A stretch of DNA of 64,000 nucleotides, taken from positions 620,001 through 684,000 of the forward strand of contig JAMBOW010000001.1 in assembly GCA_023715865.1 (NCBI GenBank). Reading direction: 5' to 3'. Shown piece after piece: positions 45,179-53,190 of the stretch; the stretch's first letter is position 1, and the number at the start of each line of letters is the position of its first letter. Both the position numbers and the translations under genes were made by a program. This DNA is from Neobacillus mesonae. Its GTDB lineage: Bacteria > Bacillota > Bacilli > Paenibacillales > Paenibacillaceae. The notes beneath the pieces are model-generated. The model was given only the letters and a program-made list of their open reading frames with translations. It ran no database searches and was not told the DNA's origin.

Positions 45179-45781
45179 AACCACTTTTGCACCATAAGAA
45201 AGGGCCATTAATACACATTGTTCTCTATCCATCCTCATACCGTTAATGGAAAATGTCCTAAAATCAATTCCCTCCATAATAGCGCCTCTTACATCAGTTC
45301 CCTGCATATTTACTTTTGCGAGAATCGCCATTGATAAATCACTATTTCTTAGATCAGATTTTTCCAGATTAGCTCCAGTGAGATCAGCTTCAAAAAATTT
45401 AACACCGCGTAAATCCTGTTTTACTAATCTTGCATTTCTCAAGTTTGTATATGACCAATCACCTTGATTAATTGAAATTCCATCCATATTTGAGTTGAGG
45501 AATTCCGACCCCATCAATTTGCAATTATCAAATCTGGCAACAAAGAGATTGACCCCATTAAAATTACAATTTTCGAATGCGGATTCTTTGTGTATTGAGC
45601 CATTTAGTAAAGCTCCTTGGAAATCACAATCAATAAAACGACAATTCATGGAAGTAATCTCTTCAAGCAATCCGTTAGTAAAGGAGCACTTATGAAATGT
45701 ACAATTTATAAGTTCGCCATACCTTAAATCCTGACGTCCGAAGTCTATTTCTTTATAAGTTTGATTTATGTGCTGAAACAT
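45176..45781 (-). CDS. Qnr-like pentapeptide-repeat protein
   Basis: 201 residues made almost wholly of A(D/N)LxN-type units, e.g. FRDCNF-like FENCNFNGVNL, GVKFFEADLTGANLEKSDLR and NMQGTDVRGAIMEGIDF. Length and the terminal RMDREQCVLMALSYGA are like Qnr/MfpA proteins that mimic DNA and protect gyrase from quinolones. RBS AAGGAG. One of few minus-strand cargo genes. Drug protection is not proven by sequence. Confidence 0.75.
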   Translation of the reverse strand: MFQHINQTYKEIDFGRQDLRYGELINCTFHKCSFTNGLLEEITSMNCRFIDCDFQGALLNGSIHKESAFENCNFNGVNLFVARFDNCKLMGSEFLNSNMDGISINQGDWSYTNLRNARLVKQDLRGVKFFEADLTGANLEKSDLRNSDLSMAILAKVNMQGTDVRGAIMEGIDFRTFSINGMRMDREQCVLMALSYGAKVV

Positions 45782-46170
45782 TAGTAGCTCCTTCTTAGTT
45801 CATCTATATAATTGTGGAAACAGATTGTTTATAAATCAAGCTCTGTTTGCTAGAGTTTAATTTAAGTAATATGACGTAACTATCGTACGATTCGACTTGT
45901 TTTTTAATCATTTTTTCTTCCTCTCTTAAAAATTTTCACCTGAGAATACCCATTTTTAATATAGCATACGGAAGTCAAGTACCCGCACAGTCTCCACTTA
46001 AAGTCAAGATATATTTCTCGGTTTTTATCTTTGCGGAGATTATTACTCTGAGGGGAGAGCGTTGGCTCTGTTCGACTTACTCCCGAATAAATAGGTTGAC
46101 ATGAGGTGTATTGCACGGTGGTTCCTTCTCAATATCATTTTTGTAGATGAGGTTGCAAATCCCAATTACT

Positions 46171-46188
46171 TTTGCACGTATGTGCAAA
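46171..46188. promoter_or_regulatory. Palindrome, possible operator
   Basis: TTTGCAC-GTAT-GTGCAAA, perfect 7-bp arms, in the 678-bp gene-free stretch 45782-46459. No regulator gene sits beside it; the rest of the stretch is AT-rich with no coding signal. Confidence 0.35.
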
Positions 46189-46237
46189 GTCATGCATCTA
46201 TTAGAAGAGTCTATAATTCCAGAAAAAAGTTCAACTT

Positions 46238-46262
46238 GTTTAAGCTAACGGGCAGGTTAGGA
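46238..46262 (+). repeat. R-box
   Basis: TTTAAGCTAACGGGCAGGTT with AGGATAAT after it; perfect consensus, but without a recognisable hairpin upstream. Confidence 0.7.
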
Positions 46263-46459
46263 TAATCTTGACTTTTGTAAAACGAAGATGGATGATAATA
46301 CCAATTAGAAAATTGAGGTAACTATTTTTAGTTCAATCTTATTCTAGAGGCCAAGTTGTACATAGTTTAATACTCTACGCTCCCCATTCCATGAAATACA
46401 TGACGCATTAAAAAGGATCGACGCTATTATTTAAACTCTCGAAACGGAGGAACGTAGAA

Positions 46460-46930
46460 ATGGCAATTATGACCGATACAAAGGGTAATGTCTTTTTAGA
46501 ATTTTTGAAAGTCGATTATGACCAAATCACTGAACTTACACTCGATGCTCCACTAACGCATTCTTTAATAGTGGTGAGTTATGAAGGAAGGTTCCTACTG
46601 TTATACAACAAATGGAGAAACAACTGGGAGTTGCCCGGAGGTGTTATTGAAGAAGGAGAAACAGCTCAAGAATGCGTGGTTCGGGAGCTATTAGAAGAAA
46701 CCAATCAAAAAAGTGATAACGTAAACTTTGAAGGACTAATGAAATTTAGACTTCAACCAAGTTATCATGGTCCAGAAAGAACAGAATATGGTGCATTGTT
46801 TTCATGCCAACTTAGTCAACTTAATGCATTTATTGAGAACGAAGAAGCTGAGTCAATTATTCTTTGGGATGGTGTATCGGACATCGGAGAAATTGCAGAA
46901 ATAGACAGAAAACTAATTGAATTTTCATAA
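46460..46930 (+). CDS. NUDIX hydrolase
   Basis: 156 residues; start after CGGAGG. The Nudix box GVIEEGETAQECVVRELLEE continues TNQ at residues 61-83, matching Gx5Ex7REUxEExGU with Thr-Asn replacing the last positions. NNWELPGG leads into it. It would cleave nucleoside diphosphate-linked compounds with Mg2+. Stand-alone; a loose box TTAAGCTAAAGAAAAC follows the stop. Confidence 0.85.
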   Translation: MAIMTDTKGNVFLEFLKVDYDQITELTLDAPLTHSLIVVSYEGRFLLLYNKWRNNWELPGGVIEEGETAQECVVRELLEETNQKSDNVNFEGLMKFRLQPSYHGPERTEYGALFSCQLSQLNAFIENEEAESIILWDGVSDIGEIAEIDRKLIEFS

Positions 46931-46984
46931 TTAGATATTAAGCTAAAGAAAACAATATCTTATACATATGACAGAGCAGTACGT

Positions 46985-47105
46985 ATCAGATAACAACACG
47001 AATACTTTGAGAGTCGCATTTTATGCGGCTTTTTTTGTTTTAGATACTTTGCTGAAATTGACAAAAACTTGATTAATTAGTCAATTAGATGATTGTTCAA
47101 ATTCC
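46985..47105 (+). repeat. Dispersed repeat, kind B, R-box absent
   Basis: CAGATAACAACACGAATACT, hairpin AGTCGCATTTTATGCGGCTT with T7, then TTGACAAAAACTTGATTAAT and TAGTCAATTAGATGATTG, as other kind B copies. Confidence 0.7.
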
Positions 47106-47197
47106 TGCGGTTGTTGGATATATCGCATGATGATATTAATCCATTCAACTATCAATCACCCGATCCTTAAACAGTATCATTTTTTGACATAATTTAA

Positions 47198-47344
47198 AGT
47201 TATTATAAACCCATCAAGCAAAGACAATTACTGGAATTTAAAGAAAAGGAAGGGCTATGGCAAATTAAAGTCTTGAGGGAAAACAGCTTTATCGTTTTAG
47301 GAATTAAGGAAAACAGTAATGATTCCGATGCGAGTGTTGCTTGA
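47198..47344 (+). pseudogene. Unassigned coding remnant
   Basis: A 48-codon open stretch without a start (SYYKPIKQRQLLEFKEKEGL ... LGIKENSNDSD) preceded by a stop. Looks like the C-terminal piece of a lost gene. Confidence 0.3.
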
Positions 47345-47392
47345 AGCAGGTACGAAGAGGGAACCTCATAAAAACTTTTAGGAGAGATGAAC

Positions 47393-47878
47393 ATGTCCAA
47401 TATCGTTGATTTTAAAAATGTATCTACGGTTGGGTTTGAGTCTTCACCCGTAGCCGAAGCGCTTGCTGGTTTGCGAGCAAATGAAGCCCGTTACTTTATG
47501 AACAAATATAAGCATGAACTTACGGTTGTACCAGCTAGTGAGAGCCAGGAGACACTCAATTATGTGAAGCAAATTTTGAAAATGGAACGTAATATTGAGT
47601 TTGCTGCCAACCCTTTAGAAACGTCGCGTTTTCAAGTGGAAAATATCCTATTTACCTACGTTTTTTATGAGGATGGTCTTGGGCTAAACATCATGTATAC
47701 AATTGATGATCCTAAGAAGCGAGCCGTTGGTTTTAAGCTTTCTGAAGGGATGGAGGTACCACAGGAGTTAGAAGGAAAGTTTAAGTTTGCTAAGCAGAAG
47801 TCTAAGTTGGCTGGAACCATTCGAGGTTCGTTTTTTGTAATTAAGAGAGATTATAATCATGGGGAGGAAAACAAATGA
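47393..47878 (+). CDS. Unknown protein in operon with DoxX
   Basis: 161 residues; start at 47393 after AGGAGAG. Soluble, mixed alpha/beta (VEALAGLRANEARYFMNKY, FTYVFYEDGLGLNIMYTI); not recognised. Overlaps the DoxX gene by 4 bases (ATGA), so the two are coupled. A link to redox or membrane function through DoxX is only inferred. Confidence 0.55.
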   Translation: MSNIVDFKNVSTVGFESSPVAEALAGLRANEARYFMNKYKHELTVVPASESQETLNYVKQILKMERNIEFAANPLETSRFQVENILFTYVFYEDGLGLNIMYTIDDPKKRAVGFKLSEGMEVPQELEGKFKFAKQKSKLAGTIRGSFFVIKRDYNHGEENK

Positions 47879-48300
47879 GTAAGATGATCGGTGTGGAAAC
47901 AACCATGAAAGTAAATACCCAGTCCCTCGGAAAAAAGGTTGCTTATTGGTCAGTCACATTACTGCTCGCAGCAGCTATTATGTTAAGTGGTATCGGACAA
48001 TTGATGCAATTTGGAGGAAACATCGAATTAGTGACGAATCTGGGCTACCCGTTATACGTATTAACCATTCTGGGGATTTGGAAAGTGCTTGGAGCTATCA
48101 CTCTCGTCGTTCCAGGTTTACCTCGACTTAAAGAATGGGCTCACGCTGGTATCTTCTTCTTAATGACGGGTACGGCATTATCTCATGCATTTTCTAACGA
48201 TTATGGTAATAACGGGTTTAATCTTATCCTCCCGCTTTCATATGCTGCACTAAATATCCTCTCATGGGCTCTACGTCCATCGAAAAGACGCTTGCCTTAA
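47875..48300 (+). CDS. DoxX family membrane protein
   Basis: 141 residues with four membrane helices (VAYWSVTLLLAAAIMLSGIG, YPLYVLTILGIWKVLGAITL, AHAGIFFLMTGTALSHAFS, LPLSYAALNILSWALRP). The GIGQLM and IWKVLGAITLVVPGLPRLKEWAHAG text, split here, fits DoxX/DUF4870-like small redox-linked membrane proteins. Second gene of a two-gene operon. Confidence 0.75.
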   Translation: MSKMIGVETTMKVNTQSLGKKVAYWSVTLLLAAAIMLSGIGQLMQFGGNIELVTNLGYPLYVLTILGIWKVLGAITLVVPGLPRLKEWAHAGIFFLMTGTALSHAFSNDYGNNGFNLILPLSYAALNILSWALRPSKRRLP

Positions 48301-48399
48301 GGAGATGGTGCAATTCACAGTTATCTCTTCTTACCAGGGGGGAGGCAAAAGGCGAGAACAACTAGCTTACATGAACTCTCTATTGAGAGGAATATCTGA

Positions 48400-48423
48400 A
48401 TTTAAGCTAACAGCAGGATAGGT
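48400..48423 (+). repeat. R-box
   Basis: AATTTAAGCTAACAGCAGGA, 55 bases before a kind C repeat: two repeat ends in tandem with no gene between. Confidence 0.55.
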
Positions 48424-48477
48424 ACAAGAAAATAGAACAATATTTATTAGGTGTGTCGCGGGAGAATAATATGTTCC

Positions 48478-48626
48478 GATTAAAAGTCGCTAATTTAGCG
48501 ACTTTTTTGTTTTATCGGTAGAAGTTCTTGTCCCGAGTCAAAGACAAGAACTTCTACCGATTGCTGATTAGATAAATACCTAACTGAAGTTTACTGCTAT
48601 TTCTTTAAGCTAACGCGCAGGTTAAT
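48478..48626 (+). repeat. Dispersed repeat, kind C, with long perfect inverted repeat
   Basis: AAGTCGCTAATTTAGCGACTT terminator stem, split here, then ATCGGTAGAAGTTCTTGTC and its exact inverse GACAAGAACTTCTACCGAT (48514-48561). R-box TTAAGCTAACGCGCAGGTTA. Confidence 0.85.
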
Positions 48627-48702
48627 GTAATAAAAATTTATGAGGAACGTCTACTTATCATGAAATGGTGAGGAATTGATGTTATCAAAATTATAACTGT
48701 AA

Positions 48703-49587
48703 TTAGGATTTCTCAGTAAGACTCCTGTATTGCAGATAGTCTAAAAACCGTTTGACCGCGAGAGAGGCGGACTTTTTATCTTTCATTGCAAGACCAATCT
48801 TACGGTAGGCCGGGAGTTCGAGTTCTTTTACAACAATTCGATAGGGGGTACGCTTTAAAATAAGCTCTGGCAGAATACTGATCCCTAACCCACTTTCCAC
48901 CATCGACATGATGGCATAATCATCCCATGTCGTAAAGTGTACCTTTGGTGTCATATTATATCGCTCAAATATTTCTGAAATTTCGGCCTTTGCGCCTTTC
49001 TCTAAGAGCATAAACGGATCTTCGCCTAATGCTTTGACAGGAAAACTTTCACAGTCGGCGAGGGAGTGGTTTTCCGGCAGGATCACAAGCAGCTTGTCTT
49101 CCTCCAGGAAAATCGTATCCAGTTTGGCTTGTGTGGGGAGCCTTAGAAAGCCACAATCCACACGACCTTCCAAAATCCAGCTTTCAATTTCCGTATAATC
49201 GCCAAGTAAAAGTTCATAGTCAATGTTCGGATATTCTTTTTGAAATGCTTTGATTATATTTGGAAGCCAATGGGTAGCTACACTTGAAAATGTTCCAATC
49301 CGTATAATTCCAGATTGGAGTCCATGTAATTCGTCAATTTGGGATTGCAGCTTCTCATATTCATTACACACACTTTTTGCATAAGGCAGTACTTTAAGAC
49401 CTTCAGAAGTCAGACGTACACCAGAGCGATCACGTTCTAGAAGAGATATCTTCCAATCTGATTCTAGATCGTTAATCATACGGCTGATCCCCGATTGTGA
49501 ATAGTTTAATACCTCAGCTGCTCTTGTAAAGCTTCCGTATTCAACTGTTTTAATTAGGGCTAAATATTTCTGAATATTTTTATCCAT
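48703..49587 (-). CDS. LysR family transcriptional regulator
   Basis: 294 residues; start at 49587 after AGAGGTGAC rather than the far ATG at 49683. HTH: FTRAAEVLNYSQSGISRMIN. The effector domain IIRIGTFSSVATHWLPNIIKAF is typical. Divergent from a YbaK-domain gene and an EamA permease; it likely controls that pair through the 141-bp gap, which contains several ATGATAA-like repeats. Confidence 0.85.
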   Translation of the reverse strand: MDKNIQKYLALIKTVEYGSFTRAAEVLNYSQSGISRMINDLESDWKISLLERDRSGVRLTSEGLKVLPYAKSVCNEYEKLQSQIDELHGLQSGIIRIGTFSSVATHWLPNIIKAFQKEYPNIDYELLLGDYTEIESWILEGRVDCGFLRLPTQAKLDTIFLEEDKLLVILPENHSLADCESFPVKALGEDPFMLLEKGAKAEISEIFERYNMTPKVHFTTWDDYAIMSMVESGLGISILPELILKRTPYRIVVKELELPAYRKIGLAMKDKKSASLAVKRFLDYLQYRSLTEKS

Positions 49588-49728
49588 ATAAAATGTCACC
49601 TCTTTTGTATCTGGTTTTATCATGACAACCATGATAAACACTCGCTTTTGTAATGATAAAAACGATGATACACTTTTATTCAAACGAACTCAAATACAAA
49701 AAATCCTAGAAATGAAAGGGAAATTCAC

Positions 49729-50268
49729 ATGTTTTTTATAAGCAATATTCTAAATACAATGCCGGAGAGCTATCTGACGCAACTACAAGAAAGAACCTAT
49801 GAGACATTAAAAAAACTAGAAATTCCTTTTGAACGTGTAAATACAGACGAAGCAATCACCATGGGGGATTGTGTTGAAATTAATCAAAAGCTTAACGTAA
49901 ATATGGTGAAAACACTCTTCCTTTGTAATAGGCAACAAACCAAATTCTATTTACTTATTACTACTGCTGATAAGCAATTCAAAGTTAAAGACTTTAGTAA
50001 TCAACTTGGCATTTCTCGTGTATCATTTGCTTCGGCTGATCAGATGGAAAGTTTGTTAGGTGTAAAAATCGGTGCTGCAACTATTTTTGGTGTCTTGATG
50101 GACAAAGATCAAGTAGTACAAGTTGTACTTGACGAAGAAGTAGTTGCACAGGAATGGTATGGATGTAGCGACGGGACAACTACAGGCTATATGAAAATTA
50201 GAACATCGGATGTAACCCATAATTTCCTGACTTACACAGATCACCAACCAAAAGTGATACAAATTTAA
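49729..50268 (+). CDS. YbaK / prolyl-tRNA deacylase domain protein
   Basis: 179 residues. The YbaK fold is shown by LGVKIGAATIFGVLMDKD, VQVVLDEEVV and TTTGYMKIRTSDVTHNFL, as in ProX/PrdX trans-editing proteins that remove wrong amino acids from tRNA-Pro. The Lys of NVNMVKTLFLC matches the catalytic position. Preceded by GAAAGGG. Precedes the EamA gene by 23 bases, so an amino-acid export/editing operon is likely. Confidence 0.8.
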   Translation: MFFISNILNTMPESYLTQLQERTYETLKKLEIPFERVNTDEAITMGDCVEINQKLNVNMVKTLFLCNRQQTKFYLLITTADKQFKVKDFSNQLGISRVSFASADQMESLLGVKIGAATIFGVLMDKDQVVQVVLDEEVVAQEWYGCSDGTTTGYMKIRTSDVTHNFLTYTDHQPKVIQI

Positions 50269-50291
50269 GAAAGTGAAGCGTAAATAAACAA

Positions 50292-51182
50292 ATGAAAGAA
50301 AAAATATATTTCCTCATATCGATGATTATCTTCGGAGCTGTTGGCGTGTTCGCAAAATATATCGATTTGTCTTCCAGTAAGATTGCGCTATTTTTAAGCT
50401 TAGTTGGCGCCCTGTTTCTACTAATCGTTTTGATTAGTACTAAACAGAAATTGTCATGGCAAAAAGTAAAAAAAAATGCTGTCGCTCTAATCGTTGCGAG
50501 TATTGCCTTGAGCGGAAACTGGATTTTTCTATTCCAGGCATATAAGGAGACCACCATTGCTAATGCGGCATTGAGCTATTATTTTGCACCTGTTTTGGTT
50601 GTAATGCTCTCCCCTTTGGTTTTGAAAGAAAAGTTATCGTACAAAAAGACAATATGTATAGTCATTGCTCTTCTTGGGTTGTTTCTTATTCTGCAAAACG
50701 GAAGGATGCAGACAAATGGGCAGCATCTTCTCGGTATCTGCTATGGATTAGTCGCTGCTGGTTTTTATACCGGATTGACATTGATTAACAAATTCATCCA
50801 CGGTCTAAACGGGTTGGCAAATACTCTTTTGCAGCTAGGATTATCAGTTATGTTGATAATTCCATTTGTGTTGATTACAGAGGGCAGCAATGTCAATTCG
50901 ATCGACAGCAACACGGTTATATTGATGCTTGTGCTAGGTATCGTTCATGGTGGAGTTGGTTTTTATCTTTTCTTTGCCGGAATGAGAGGACTTAATGGTC
51001 AAAGCATCGCTGTACTGAGTTATATTGATCCTCTGACCTCTCTTTTTATTTCAATCCTAATTATTGGAGAGAAGATGACTTTTCAGCAACTTTTCGGCGC
51101 TGTCTTGCTATTGTGCTCGATTTGGATAGGGGAAGCTGGTGAAAAGAAGGAAAACAATAATCACCAAATTGATTATGAATAA
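50292..51182 (+). CDS. EamA/DMT-family transporter
   Basis: 296 residues, ten hydrophobic segments in two five-helix EamA repeats (KIYFLISMIIFGAVGVFAKY; ... ; YIDPLTSLFISILIIGEKM). AYKETTIANAALSYYFAPVLV and LTSLFISILIIGEKMTFQQL, split, are the repeat-end signatures. Intact, in contrast to the broken EamA at 23945. Likely exports an amino acid or metabolite under LysR control. Confidence 0.85.
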   Translation: MKEKIYFLISMIIFGAVGVFAKYIDLSSSKIALFLSLVGALFLLIVLISTKQKLSWQKVKKNAVALIVASIALSGNWIFLFQAYKETTIANAALSYYFAPVLVVMLSPLVLKEKLSYKKTICIVIALLGLFLILQNGRMQTNGQHLLGICYGLVAAGFYTGLTLINKFIHGLNGLANTLLQLGLSVMLIIPFVLITEGSNVNSIDSNTVILMLVLGIVHGGVGFYLFFAGMRGLNGQSIAVLSYIDPLTSLFISILIIGEKMTFQQLFGAVLLLCSIWIGEAGEKKENNNHQIDYE

Positions 51183-51207
51183 CTCTGTAGCTGACCAAGA
51201 TATATGT

Positions 51208-51244
51208 GAACCTGACGGAATCATGAAGTTCGTCAGGTTCTTTC
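51208..51244 (+). terminator. Intrinsic terminator
   Basis: GAACCTGACG / CGTCAGGTTC followed by TTTCT, after the EamA gene. Confidence 0.8.
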
Positions 51245-51306
51245 TGCATTTTAGATTATGATAAATCAAAGTAATGTGTTTAAAAGTAAATGTTTAATAT
51301 GTTTTT

Positions 51307-51347
51307 GTAAAAGTATACTTTACTTTTATAAAAACTGAGTTTATAAT
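51307..51347 (+). promoter_or_regulatory. Promoter with overlapping operator for the XRE gene
   Basis: Near-perfect palindrome GTAAAAGTATACTTTAC (51307-51323). It overlaps TTTACT (-35, 51319-51324), 17-bp spacer, TATAAT (-10, 51342-51347). Suggests autorepression by the XRE protein. Confidence 0.65.
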
Positions 51348-51368
51348 TTGATTCATGAGGTGATGGTC

Positions 51369-51608
51369 ATGAAGAAAGATTTTGGTGATTCGATTTCAAA
51401 TAAGGTTTATGAATATCGTGTACTTGCCAGAATGTCTCAGCAAGAATTAGCAGAGCAAGTCGGGGTTTCCAAACAAACCATTTTCGTAATGGAAAAAGGA
51501 AATTACGTTCCGACTCTGCTATTAGCTTTTAGAATTGCCGAATTTTTTAATGTTGATATAAACGAAATTTTTACTTATATGAAAGGAAATGATCAAAATG
51601 AAAATTAA
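51369..51608 (+). CDS. XRE-family HTH regulator, short form
   Basis: 79 residues; start at 51369 after GAGGTGATG. NKVYEYRVLARMSQQELAEQ and VGVSKQTIFVMEKGNYVPTL are a textbook YozG-like HTH of ~65 residues. Its stop overlaps the next gene by 11 bases. It probably represses its own promoter, as the palindrome suggests. Confidence 0.9.
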   Translation: MKKDFGDSISNKVYEYRVLARMSQQELAEQVGVSKQTIFVMEKGNYVPTLLLAFRIAEFFNVDINEIFTYMKGNDQNEN

Positions 51609-51948
51609 TTCTTTCTCAGATATACATACCGTAATTTTTTACCCATTACGGTCTTGGGCTGAACAATCTACGGGAAATTGGAATATTCTCATTGGAGTTG
51701 GTTTTTTACTGCTCATGGGTAGTGCGATTTTTGCTTATGTTTTTTATAAGAAGATTGGAAAAGACGATGAACGAACAAATAAAATCTTTTTGAAAAGCAG
51801 TTATTTTACGCTGTTGGCAATTATTCTGTGTGACATGATTTTTCCTAGAGACTATATGTGGAACATTTTTTTCTTGTACAAATATGCACTGGCAATTTTA
51901 GCTGGAGGAATTTACATGGCCGTCCAATATAGAAAGGATTTTTCATAA
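51598..51948 (+). CDS. DUF2178-like small membrane protein
   Basis: 116 residues; start at 51598 after AAAGGAAATGATC. Membrane helices ILIGVGFLLLMGSAIFAYVF, YFTLLAIILCDMIF and FLYKYALAILAGGIYMAVQ. The KKIGKDDERTNKIFLKSSY loop is typical of DUF2178 proteins, which often pair with a YozG-like XRE regulator as here. Function unknown. Confidence 0.75.
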   Translation: MKINSFSDIHTVIFYPLRSWAEQSTGNWNILIGVGFLLLMGSAIFAYVFYKKIGKDDERTNKIFLKSSYFTLLAIILCDMIFPRDYMWNIFFLYKYALAILAGGIYMAVQYRKDFS

Positions 51949-52101
51949 GTGAAGATCCCAGAGAGAGGGCCAGCTAAGGCTGGAGGATTAGACACTGTTG
52001 ATAAATAGGCGAATATGGAAGTGGATAAGTTGCAAGCAATCGTCAAGTAGGAGACTTTCAAAACTAAATTTTGAAAGAAAAACAGTTTTTTCTTAATTCG
52101 A

Positions 52102-52197
52102 GAACGCTAGTGATTACGCTAAAAAATGTTTTTCCGAAACAGAAAGAAGCAGTTTGCCGGTTAACAGCTGCTATTTTTCATTAAGCTAAGGGGCCAT
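52102..52197 (+). repeat. Dispersed repeat, kind A, decayed
   Basis: GAACGCTAGTG (L-box remnant), GAAGCAGTTTGCCGG / TTAACAGCTGC, R-box CATTAAGCTAAGGGGCCAT. Confidence 0.65.
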
Positions 52198-52269
52198 ATG
52201 CTAAAAGATAGCAGTTTTGAAACCGTTAATCATGTACTAAACAAAAATTGTCTTTTGACTTGAGCATGA

Positions 52270-52453
52270 TCCCATTGAAGCCGCTATTTAGCGGCTTTTT
52301 TTATTTTATCGGTACAAGTTCTAGACCTAAGCCAAGGAAAAGAACTTGTACCGATAACCGTAATAGAGAAGAACATACTCTTATTAACAATTAGGCATGT
52401 GCCTAATCAATTGTCGGCCGCTAATTCATTAAGCTAACGGGCAGGATAGTTTA
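52270..52453 (+). repeat. Dispersed repeat, kind C, long
   Basis: CCATTGAAGCCGCTATTTAG, CGGC with T7, ATCGGTACAAGTTCT and inverse AGAACTTGTACCGAT (52308-52354), a second palindrome ATTAGGCA-TG-TGCCTAAT (52390-52407), then the R-box TTAAGCTAACGGGCAGGAT. Together with the copy at 52102 there are two repeats in tandem. Confidence 0.8.
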
Positions 52454-52522
52454 AATATCCGAAGAAATAAGAAGATAAGAGGACTACCATCCATATAGTT
52501 TATTAAAGGAGGTGATTGTAAC

Positions 52523-53089
52523 ATGAAATATTTCATTGGGATTACCCCTCCAGATGATTATAAAGAAAAAGTAGTAGCATTTCGTGATCGTTGGGCCAGT
52601 AATCGTCTTAACGATGTAGTGGAGCCTCACATCACTGTAAAAGCGCAGGGTGGTCTTACAGGAGATCTATATTGGTTAGAAAGTGTAAGACAAACATGCT
52701 CTTTAATAGAAAGCTTTCAATTATCATTATCAGAACCGGGATCGTTTGGAAGTACTGTTACATTCCTTACTGTTGAAACGAGTAATGTAATCGATATACA
52801 TAGAAGATTGGTAGAAGCGATTTCTCCATCGCAAGAACTGTTAGATCGTTATTTTGAAATGGATAAATATCATCCTCATTTGACCCTGGGACAAACCTAT
52901 TGGGGTTTGAACGAGGCTGAAATTCAAGAGATGAAGCTTTTAGCAATTAACGAATTAGCCCCTTTTCCAATCTTTGATGTCAATTATCTACGCGTATATA
53001 AAGAAGTTGCACCAAATAAATACGTACCATTTGTAGATATCCAATTGGGAACTAAAAAGCAAAGTCATTCAATTAAGGAGAAACGTTAA
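52523..53089 (+). CDS. 2'-5' RNA ligase / 2H phosphoesterase family protein
   Basis: 188 residues; start after GGAGGTG. Both HxT motifs are present: EPHITVKAQ (His36) and YHPHLTLGQT (His119). The fold hydrolyses or ligates 2',3'-cyclic phosphates (ThpR/YjcG type). The TAA stop (53087-53089) lies in the L-box GAAACGTTAAG of the next repeat. Substrate unknown. Confidence 0.85.
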   Translation: MKYFIGITPPDDYKEKVVAFRDRWASNRLNDVVEPHITVKAQGGLTGDLYWLESVRQTCSLIESFQLSLSEPGSFGSTVTFLTVETSNVIDIHRRLVEAISPSQELLDRYFEMDKYHPHLTLGQTYWGLNEAEIQEMKLLAINELAPFPIFDVNYLRVYKEVAPNKYVPFVDIQLGTKKQSHSIKEKR

Positions 53090-53133
53090 GTAAACAGTAT
53101 GAAGCAGTTTACCGGTTGGCAGCTGCTCCTGAG
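53079..53133 (+). repeat. Dispersed repeat, kind A, without R-box
   Basis: L-box GAGAAACGTTAAG, GAAGCAGTTTACCGG / TTGGCAGCTGCTCC hairpin, then GAGAAACTGCAG instead of an R-box. Confidence 0.7.
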
Positions 53134-53190
53134 AAACTGCAGAGTGAGTTAGATCTGATGTATTTGTTTCATGCTGAAGGAGAGTAGCGG

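Noticed and set aside
45904..46116. 70-residue minus-strand frame
   Set aside because: No ribosome binding site and no recognisable protein pattern.
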